5,124 bases of DNA, taken from the NCBI GenBank assembly GCA_035776735.1, contig DASSSO010000116.1, positions 1-5,124 on the forward strand, in the 5' to 3' direction. Below the pieces are notes generated by a model. The model was not told where the DNA came from, did not search any database, and saw nothing but the letters and a program-made list of their open reading frames with translations. This stretch comes from JACDAN01 sp035776735. GTDB taxonomy: Bacteria > Actinomycetota > Thermoleophilia > Gaiellales > Gaiellaceae. Position 1 is the first letter of the stretch. Every line of letters begins with the position of its first letter. Both the position numbers and the translations under genes were made by a program. Shown here one piece after another: positions 1 through 4,323 of this stretch.

Positions 1-381
1 GGTGCCGAAGTCGACGACGATCGCGGGCGCGCCGTAGCGCTCCACCGCGGCCACGGCGTTGGCAATCCGGTCCGGTCCGACCTCCCGTGGGTCGTCGTAG
101 CGGATCGGGATGCCGGTCTTCGCACCGGGGCCGACGACGAGGATGGGCGCGCCTGCCCATCGCTCCGCGAAATCCTCGTACGAGTGGACGAGCGGCGGGA
201 CGGTCGAGCTGAGGCAGATGCCGTCGACCGAGTCGAGGTCGAGCAGCCCGGCGAGGAGCACGCCGAGCTCGTCTCCCGTGCGGTCCCGCTCGGTCGCGAC
301 GCGCCAGTGGTCGCCGAGCGTCCCGTCCTCGAACAGCCCGAGGACGGTCTGGGTGTTGCCCGCGTCGACCGCCAGCAGCAA
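1..381 (-). CDS. coaX: Type III pantothenate kinase, N-terminal half (cut by left window edge)
   Basis: This cytoplasmic enzyme phosphorylates pantothenate with ATP, the first step of coenzyme A synthesis. The 127 visible residues show the type III family pattern: the N-terminal phosphate-binding motif DAGNT (residues 6-10), GPGAKTGIPI (84-93), GPDRIANAVAA (102-112, where D104 matches the proposed catalytic Asp of the family) and the start of the second phosphate motif, DFGT (124-127), at the window edge. The family is usually about 255 residues, so about half is missing. The start is TTG at 381: an in-frame TAG lies three codons upstream, no ATG or GTG lies between, and TTG gives the standard beginning MLLAVDAGNT. 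No Shine-Dalgarno sequence is visible, and the start lies 9 bases after the upstream stop, so translation probably depends on coupling to the DUF2469 gene. Identity is firm; the TTG start is well supported but unproven. Confidence 0.93.
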   Translation of the reverse strand, partial: MLLAVDAGNTQTVLGLFEDGTLGDHWRVATERDRTGDELGVLLAGLLDLDSVDGICLSSTVPPLVHSYEDFAERWAGAPILVVGPGAKTGIPIRYDDPREVGPDRIANAVAAVERYGAPAIVVDFGT

Positions 382-390
382 GCGCGCGTG

Positions 391-759
391 CTATTCGTCG
401 TCGCGGAGCGGCTCGCCGAGCTTCTCCGCCAGCGCCTCGGCGGTCAGCTTCGGCTCCTCACCCTCGCCGCGCAGCTCTTCCACCGTGACGTCGCTCGAGG
501 TGTAGACCTCGGCGCGGGGGATCATCCGGGTGGGGCGGTTCTTGTCCCAGACCCAGACGTCCTCCATCCGGAGGTGGAAGAACGGGTAGCTCGGCTGGGG
601 GACGTAGCGGAGGTCGAGCGTGTTGCAGAGGTACGTGGCGTCCTGGGTGAGGACGCAGTACCGGAAGAGGCCGAAGACGGCTGTGTACTCCTTCTTCAGC
701 TGGAGCTCGAGCTCCGCCTCGAACTCGTCGAGCTCGTCGAGATGCGACATGGGGGTCAT
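391..759 (-). CDS. DUF2469 family protein (Rv2901c-like), function unknown
   Basis: A 122-residue soluble, acidic protein with no signal peptide or membrane segment. I place it in DUF2469 from remembered actinobacterial homologues. The N-terminus has the pattern of an acidic helix running into LKKEY (21-25), then an aromatic stretch with LFRYCVLTQDATYLCNTLDL (31-50). The strongest signature is DVWVWDKNRPTRMI (67-80) followed by DVTVEEL (90-96), matching the family's AWVWD-x-x-RP-x-R and DVNVEEL block. The tail from about residue 98 is charged and probably extra to the core, as family members are often near 100 residues. The chosen ATG overlaps the folK stop (ATGA) and has an AGGA box 5 bases upstream; ATG at 750 is a weaker alternative without such a box. 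It lies between folK and coaX in one transcription unit, which hints at a cofactor-related role, but no biochemical function is known to me. Confidence 0.82.
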   Translation of the reverse strand: MTPMSHLDELDEFEAELELQLKKEYTAVFGLFRYCVLTQDATYLCNTLDLRYVPQPSYPFFHLRMEDVWVWDKNRPTRMIPRAEVYTSSDVTVEELRGEGEEPKLTAEALAEKLGEPLRDDE

Positions 760-1214
760 TGTAGTCCTGCGAGAAGGGATCGCAGCCGGCCCCTCCCGGG
801 CACCTCCAGATCGGGATCCAGCTCGGCCAGCGGCTCGAGGACGAACGCCCGCTCGCCCATCCGCGGATGCGGGACCCGAAGGCCGGGCTCGTCGATGATC
901 CGGTCGCCGTACAGCAGGATGTCGAGGTCGATCGTCCGCGGCCCGAAGCGGGGCCCGTGCCGGGTCCGGCCCAGGTCGCGCTCGAGGTCCAGTAGGAGGG
1001 TCAGGAGCTCGCGCGGCTCGAGGTCGGTCCGGAGGCGCGCGACGCCGTTCAGGAAGGGCGGCTGCTCCTCGTACCCGACGGGATCGGTCTCGCGCAGGGA
1101 GGAGACACGCTCGACCTCGATCTGCTCGTGGCTGTCCAGGCGCCGGAGGGCGGTGCGGATCGTTCCCTCCCGGTCGCCGAGGTTCGCCCCGAGCGCGACG
1201 TAGACAAGCGGCAT
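756..1214 (-). CDS. folK: 6-hydroxymethyl-7,8-dihydropterin pyrophosphokinase (HPPK)
   Basis: This cytoplasmic enzyme moves pyrophosphate from ATP to 6-hydroxymethyl-dihydropterin, making the substrate of FolP. The 152 residues match the family's usual length, and the motifs run in order: ALGANLGDR (7-15), ETDPVGYEEQPPFLNGV (42-58, pterin-side loop), ERDLGRTR (78-85), FGPRTIDLDIL (90-100) with the metal-binding Asp pair D96/D98, and VPHPRM followed by RAFVLEPLAEL (114-132). The start is ATG at 1214. The reading frame stays open far upstream across the antisense protease gene, but that is a GC-rich artefact, because HPPK proteins begin right at the V-Y-V-A-L-G strand. The stop overlaps the DUF2469 start as ATGA. 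The gene is cut off from folB and folP by the opposite-strand protease, so it needs its own promoter near 1215-1260; I found no convincing one. Confidence 0.96.
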   Translation of the reverse strand: MPLVYVALGANLGDREGTIRTALRRLDSHEQIEVERVSSLRETDPVGYEEQPPFLNGVARLRTDLEPRELLTLLLDLERDLGRTRHGPRFGPRTIDLDILLYGDRIIDEPGLRVPHPRMGERAFVLEPLAELDPDLEVPGRGRLRSLLAGLQ

Positions 1215-1228
1215 GACGCCGCTATCGT
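1201..1228 (+). promoter_or_regulatory. Possible leaderless promoter for the S8 protease gene
   Basis: TAGACA (1201-1206, five of six matches to TTGACA) and TATCGT (1223-1228, a TAnnnT box) are separated by 16 bases. The -10-like box ends 7 bases before the ATG at 1236. This is the spacing expected if transcription starts at or next to the start codon, giving a leaderless mRNA. No Shine-Dalgarno sequence precedes that ATG. The element overlaps the first codons of folK on the other strand. It is a pattern match only. Confidence 0.35.
1207..1223. repeat. Inverted repeat over the folK start, in the divergent spacer
   Basis: AGCGGC (1207-1212) and GCCGCT (1218-1223) form perfect 6-base arms around a 5-base centre. 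The repeat covers the folK start codon and sits between the proposed -35 and -10 of the protease promoter. It is placed where a regulator could affect both divergent genes. Short GC-rich repeats also arise by chance, and the folK part is constrained by its coding sequence, so a function is only a possibility. Confidence 0.3.
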
Positions 1229-1235
1229 TGCGTGT

Positions 1236-2840
1236 ATGCGCCGGTTCGGGGTCGTCTTGGCGTTGCTCTTCGTAGCTGCGCCGGGGCCGGCGCAGGCGAC
1301 GCCCGCTGGACGCATGCCCACGGATCGCGAGGTGGCGGCGCTCGGGGCCTACGGCCACACGATGCTCGGCCTGCGCGCAGACGCGCGCGCCGAGCGGCTG
1401 CTGGCTGCGAGCGGCGGGACGATCGTGGCTCCGGAGCTGCACATCTGGCGGCTCCCGAGCCGGGCGGCGCAGCGTCTGATCCCGTCGCTCCGCCGCTCGG
1501 GCGTCCTCCGCTTCGCCGAGCCCGACCGGCCCGTCTCGCGCCACGCGCACCTCCCCGGCACCGACCCGCTCGCCGCGCCGCCGATCGGCTGGCACCTCTA
1601 CCGCATCGGCGCCGACAAGGTCGAGCCCCCCGGTCCGGGAGTGCCCCTCACGGTGATCGACTCCGGCCTGGATCTGAACCACATGGAGTTCAAGGCACGG
1701 CCGAGCACCTCCGTGCTGAACGAGCAGCAGGTGGCCGACATCTCGGCCGAGGAGTACCACGGCACGATCGTCGCCTCCACGGCGGCGGCGCCGGTCGACG
1801 GCCAGGGCGCGATCGGGGTGTACCCGCAGGGCGTCCTTCGCACGTTCGACCTCTGGTTCCTCTCCGAATCCCTGATCGTCCAGGGGATCAGCCGCGCAGC
1901 CGCCTCCGGCCCCGGCGTCATCAACCTGAGCCTGGGCGGGGACGAGCCTTCCCGGGCGATGTACGAGGCGATCGTGAACGCCTTCGGCCGCGGCACGATC
2001 GTCGTCGCCGCCGCCGGGAACGAGCGCCTGCGCGAGGACCCGCCGATCTATCCGGCCGGCTTCCCGCACGTCCTGACCGTCGGCGCGACGAACGTGCACG
2101 ACCTGCCGTCGGAGTTCTCCAGCACGAGCGGCGCCGTCGACCTCGCGGCGCCGGGGGAAGCGATCCCGTGGCAGCACCCGACCGATCCCGCGCTCCATTT
2201 CACGATGAACGGGACGAGCTTCTCGTCGCCGCAGGTCGCTGCGGCCGCCGCGTGGGTCTGGACGGCACGTCCCGGAATCGAGAAGACGCAGCTCCTCGAC
2301 GTGATGCGGTACTCGGCGCGGGACGTCTGGCCCCGCGGGTTCGACCGGCGAACCGGGCACGGGATCCTGAACATCCCGGCCGCCCTCACCCGCGCCCTGC
2401 CGCCGGTCGATCCGATGGAGCCGAACGACGACATCGACCACGTGAAGGCGCAGGGGATCTTCCGCGCGGCCGCGCGGCCCCTGACGGCTCCGGGCAGGCG
2501 GCGCGCGGTCCTCAAGGCCCGAGTCCACGCGGCAGAGGACCCGGACGACGTCTACCGCTTCTGGGTTCCCGGGGGCCGGGAGGTGACCGCGCGGGTACGG
2601 CCGACGGCGAACGTCGACCTCGCCGTGTGGGCGGCGGGCACGCGCAGCGTCTTCGAGCGCGGCCGCGCCCGTCGGCGCGACCTCCTCGGCGCGAGCGCGC
2701 GGCCCGGAGGCCGCCTGGAGACGGTCCGGATCGAGAACACGCGCGCCCGCGGCTTCTGGGGCTACCTGGACGTCTTCACGGCCAGGGGCACCCGCTCGGC
2801 ACGCTACTCGCTCGAGATCAGCTCTCGCGCACTGCGGTAG
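1236..2840 (+). CDS. Secreted subtilisin-like (S8) serine protease with C-terminal PPC-like domain
   Basis: A 534-residue exported serine endopeptidase. Residues 1-21 form a signal peptide (RR, then a hydrophobic core, then AQA before the likely cut). Residues 30-105 resemble an inhibitor-I9-type propeptide. The catalytic domain covers about 115-390, with Asp142 in VIDSG, His175 in YHGTIVAS, the oxyanion Asn262 in AAAGNE and Ser328 in NGTSFSSP, so the triad is intact. Residues 396-528 start with EPND and form a beta-rich PPC-like domain, common at the end of secreted bacterial proteases. No transmembrane anchor or cell-wall sorting signal follows. The ATG at 1236 is chosen because it begins the signal peptide; the frame is open back to 1128, but that part lies antisense to folK. 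It is the only plus-strand gene here, begins 21 bases from the folK start and overlaps folB tail-to-tail by 23 bases. Substrate unknown; propeptide and PPC assignments are by pattern. Confidence 0.93.
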   Translation: MRRFGVVLALLFVAAPGPAQATPAGRMPTDREVAALGAYGHTMLGLRADARAERLLAASGGTIVAPELHIWRLPSRAAQRLIPSLRRSGVLRFAEPDRPVSRHAHLPGTDPLAAPPIGWHLYRIGADKVEPPGPGVPLTVIDSGLDLNHMEFKARPSTSVLNEQQVADISAEEYHGTIVASTAAAPVDGQGAIGVYPQGVLRTFDLWFLSESLIVQGISRAAASGPGVINLSLGGDEPSRAMYEAIVNAFGRGTIVVAAAGNERLREDPPIYPAGFPHVLTVGATNVHDLPSEFSSTSGAVDLAAPGEAIPWQHPTDPALHFTMNGTSFSSPQVAAAAAWVWTARPGIEKTQLLDVMRYSARDVWPRGFDRRTGHGILNIPAALTRALPPVDPMEPNDDIDHVKAQGIFRAAARPLTAPGRRRAVLKARVHAAEDPDDVYRFWVPGGREVTARVRPTANVDLAVWAAGTRSVFERGRARRRDLLGASARPGGRLETVRIENTRARGFWGYLDVFTARGTRSARYSLEISSRALR

Positions 2841-3165
2841 CCGCGGAGTACTCGACCGCGAGGCCGGCCGGTGCGATCCCGGGCTTCCGGACGCGAACCT
2901 CGACCCGGCTGACGGGAAAGCGCGCGGCCAGGGCGTCCGCGACCGCAGCCGCCAGCACCTCGATCAGCCGGTACTCGCCCGCGTCCGAGACCTCGCGCAC
3001 GCACGCGGCGACGGCGCGGTAGTCGACGGTCGCCTCCAGCCGATCCTCGGCCGGCTCGTCCACGGTGAGCGCCAGGTCGTAGAGGAACGTCCTGCCCGTC
3101 TCGCGCTCGTCGTCGTCCACGCCGTGGCGGCCGAAGACCTCGAGCCCGACGAGCTCGACGATCAC
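2818..3165 (-). CDS. folB: Dihydroneopterin aldolase
   Basis: FolB cleaves 7,8-dihydroneopterin to 6-hydroxymethyl-7,8-dihydropterin and glycolaldehyde in folate synthesis. The 115-residue protein has the usual length and motifs: GLEVFGRHGV (7-16), a Glu followed by the G-x-x-F turn (E20, GRTFLYDL at 24-31), the V-D-Y-R-A-V strand (47-52), LIEVLA (67-72, E69 at the pterin-binding position) and VRVRKPGIAP (90-99), where K94 matches the catalytic Lys. The start is GTG at 3165, forming a GTGA overlap with the folP stop; it gives the family beginning I-V-E-L-x-G-L-E-V-F-G-x-H-G. No ATG fits, and the longer frame running into folP is an artefact. Translation is probably coupled to folP. The 3' end overlaps the end of the convergent protease gene by 23 bases, leaving no room for a separate terminator. 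Confidence 0.95.
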   Translation of the reverse strand: MIVELVGLEVFGRHGVDDDERETGRTFLYDLALTVDEPAEDRLEATVDYRAVAACVREVSDAGEYRLIEVLAAAVADALAARFPVSRVEVRVRKPGIAPAGLAVEYSAATAVRES

Positions 3166-3974
3166 CCGACGACCGCCTGCGCGGCCGTGAGCGCCTCCAC
3201 GTGCTCCCTCACGTCGTGCACCCGCAGGATCGTGGCGCCGCGCTCGTAGGCGGCCACCGCCGCCGCGATGCTCGCCGACAGCGGCCCGGTCGTCGCCTCC
3301 CGGTCGCCCAGGATCCTCCCGAGCGAGCTCTTGCGCGAGAAGCCGACGACGACCGGGCGACCGAGCTCGGCCAGCGCGCCCAGCCGCCTGACGAGCTCGA
3401 AGTTCTGCTCGACGGTCTTGCCGAAGCCGATGCCTGGGTCGAGGCAGATCCGGCCCTCGCGGATCCCGGCGTCGACCGCGAAGCGGAGACGCTCCTCGAG
3501 GAACGCTTTCACGTCGGACACGACATCCTCGTAGGTGGGGCTCGCCTGCATCGTGCGGGGCTCGCCCTGCATGTGCATCAGACAGACGTAGGCGCCCGTG
3601 CCCGCGACGACGCCGGCGAGCTCCGGGTCGCCGCGCAGCGCCGTGACGTCGTTGACGAGCTCGGCGCCCAGCTCGAGCGCCCGGCGGGCCACCTCCGCTT
3701 TCGCGGTGTCGATCGAGACCGGGAGGCCGGCGAGCTGCTCGAGGACGGGCTCGACGCGGCGCAGCTCTTCCTCCGCGGAGACCGGTTCGGCGCCCGGCCG
3801 GGTCGACTCGCCGCCGACGTCGACGATCGCCGCTCCTTCCTCGACCATCCGGCGCGCCGAGGCGACGGCGTCCTCGGCGCGGAAGTTCACGCCCCCGTCC
3901 GAGAACGAGTCGGGCGTGACGTTGACGATCCCCATCACCGATGGCCGAGGGAACCGCTCCTCGATCGGTTGCAT
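3162..3974 (-). CDS. folP: Dihydropteroate synthase
   Basis: FolP condenses 6-hydroxymethyl-dihydropterin pyrophosphate with p-aminobenzoate to give dihydropteroate; it is the classical sulfonamide target. The 270 residues form a complete TIM barrel with all family blocks: MGIVNVTPDSFSDGG (14-28), GESTRPGAEPVS (55-66), SIDT (87-90), the ND pair at 108-109, MHMQG (133-137), DPGIGFGKT (179-187), GFSRKSS (211-217, with active-site K215) and RVHDV (251-255, R251/H253). With every block intact this looks like the functional enzyme and not a diverged FolP2-type paralogue. The start is ATG at 3974, which places the first barrel strand at the usual distance. No Shine-Dalgarno sequence is visible, but a TAnnnT box sits at leaderless spacing (separate entry). 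It is first in a two-gene unit with folB. Confidence 0.97.
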   Translation of the reverse strand: MQPIEERFPRPSVMGIVNVTPDSFSDGGVNFRAEDAVASARRMVEEGAAIVDVGGESTRPGAEPVSAEEELRRVEPVLEQLAGLPVSIDTAKAEVARRALELGAELVNDVTALRGDPELAGVVAGTGAYVCLMHMQGEPRTMQASPTYEDVVSDVKAFLEERLRFAVDAGIREGRICLDPGIGFGKTVEQNFELVRRLGALAELGRPVVVGFSRKSSLGRILGDREATTGPLSASIAAAVAAYERGATILRVHDVREHVEALTAAQAVVG

Positions 3975-3980
3975 GGCGAA

Positions 3981-4007
3981 ACCGTACTGCCACCCGCGTG
4001 GGGTCAG
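3981..4007 (-). promoter_or_regulatory. Possible leaderless promoter for folP-folB
   Basis: Reading the minus strand, TACGGT (3986-3981) lies at -12 to -7 if transcription starts at the folP ATG (3974). CTGACC (4007-4002), four of six matches to TTGACA, lies 15 bases further upstream. That -35-like box is part of the palindrome at 4000-4012. The 15-base spacer is short, so only the -10-like box is reasonably convincing. Confidence 0.3.
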
Positions 4008-4012
4008 ACCCC
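4000..4012. repeat. Palindromic repeat, copy 1 (GGGGTCAGACCCC)
   Basis: A perfect palindrome with 6-base arms GGGGTC/GACCCC around a single A. The same 12 bases recur at 4063-4074. Its centre is 32 bases upstream of the folP start, over the likely -35 region. It could be a copy of a dispersed extragenic palindrome, an operator, or both. No transposase or other mobile gene is present in the window. Confidence 0.6.
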
Positions 4013-4062
4013 GGCAACACGACGGCTCGAACAGCAGGCTCGCGGCCGCGGCGTGGCGCGCC

Positions 4063-4074
4063 GGGGTCAGACCC
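4063..4074. repeat. Palindromic repeat, copy 2 (GGGGTCAGACCC)
   Basis: The second copy is identical to copy 1 over 12 bases, in the same orientation, 63 bases away start to start. The last base of the perfect palindrome is changed (T at 4075 in place of C), leaving 5-base arms. Flanks differ from copy 1 apart from CG-rich sequence, so the conserved unit appears to be the palindrome itself. Confidence 0.6.
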
Positions 4075-4083
4075 TTGCGCGAG

Positions 4084-4096
4084 CGTTCGGGGAACG
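4084..4096. repeat. Short hairpin downstream of the membrane-protein stub
   Basis: CGTTC and GAACG form 5-base arms around GGG. The overlapping GGGA/TCCC pair (4090-4100) offers an alternative fold. On the minus strand it follows the stub's stop by about 14 bases, so it could act in termination, but there is no T-rich tail. Confidence 0.2.
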
Positions 4097-4110
4097 TCCC
4101 TTGAAGAGCA

Positions 4111-4245
4111 TCATGCGAGGACGAACGCGAGGCCTATCGTGCGGCCTCGATCGGAGCCGACCATGAACACGACCGCGATCATCGGAACCGGAAAGACGGC
4201 GACGGCGACGGCCAGGGGCAGCATGTATCCCAGTGCCTGGCTCAT
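4111..4245 (-). pseudogene. Probable N-terminal remnant of a GAP/SfLAP-type membrane protein (44 codons)
   Basis: The minus strand from ATG 4245 encodes 44 residues: MSQALGYMLPLAVAV, then AVFPVPMIAVVFMVG forming a first membrane helix, a basic loop SDRGR (31-35), and the start of a second hydrophobic segment TIGLAFVLA before TGA. This matches how GAP family / sulfolipid-1-addressing proteins (SfLAP, LysE superfamily) begin: a L-P-L-A-V helix with a P-x-P turn, an Arg-rich loop, then a helix where a Gly-Trp pair is expected right where the stop occurs. Full members have roughly 200 or more residues and six or so helices, so most of the gene is missing, and I see no continuation in other frames down to folP. 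A TAnnnT box stands at leaderless spacing before the ATG. It may instead be a genuine small one-helix protein. Family placement is from memory of N-terminal patterns. Confidence 0.5.
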
Positions 4246-4252
4246 GTCCGCG

Positions 4253-4258
4253 ACGTTA
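4253..4258 (-). promoter_or_regulatory. -10-like box before the membrane-protein stub
   Basis: TAACGT on the minus strand lies at -13 to -8 relative to the ATG at 4245, as expected for a leaderless transcript. No good -35 match was found 16 to 18 bases upstream. If real, the stub still has its original promoter. Confidence 0.25.
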
Positions 4259-4287
4259 ATTCACTGCCGGCTCTCTTCTGACGACAT

Positions 4288-4303
4288 GCCACGCCCTCGT
4301 GGC
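4288..4303 (-). terminator. Hairpin just downstream of the metallopeptidase gene
   Basis: GCCACG and CGTGGC form perfect 6-base arms around a 4-base loop, beginning 20 bases after the metallopeptidase stop in the direction of transcription. There is no T-tract after it, so this would be a non-canonical terminator. Position is the main argument. Confidence 0.35.
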
Positions 4304-4323
4304 CCAGCGTCCGGATCTCGCGG

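Larger units (their letters stand above)
3975..4110. other. Non-coding stretch upstream of folP, with repeats and hairpins
   Basis: No credible gene was found here on either strand. It holds the folP promoter candidate, two near-identical palindromes (4000-4012 and 4063-4074), a self-complementary CGCGGCCGCG between them (4041-4050) and a small hairpin (4084-4096). Apparent reading frames across it have no recognisable protein pattern. The density of inverted repeats is higher than anywhere else in the window. Confidence 0.6.

Noticed and set aside
184..1203. Plus-strand frame of about 339 residues opposite coaX, DUF2469 and folK
   Set aside because: No family pattern, very Arg/Glu/Val-rich shadow composition, and the opposite strand carries three well-conserved genes.
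1128..1235. Upstream extension of the protease frame
   Set aside because: It lies antisense to folK and would bury the signal peptide that begins at the ATG at 1236.
1215..2528. Long minus-strand frame extending folK to about 590 residues
   Set aside because: It runs antisense through the whole protease gene and reads as Arg/Gly/Pro-rich shadow sequence; recognisable protein starts only at the folK ATG (1214).
3201..4166. Plus-strand frame of about 321 residues opposite folP
   Set aside because: Shadow of the folP codons in GC-rich DNA with no recognisable motif.
2782..4220. Shared GCCAGGGGCA at 2782 and 4211
   Set aside because: A single 10-base match between two coding stretches in GC-rich DNA, with no structure or extended similarity.
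4261..4287. Eight-codon minus-strand frame (MSSEESRQ) before the membrane stub
   Set aside because: Too short and without a ribosome binding site or any sign of a leader-peptide mechanism.
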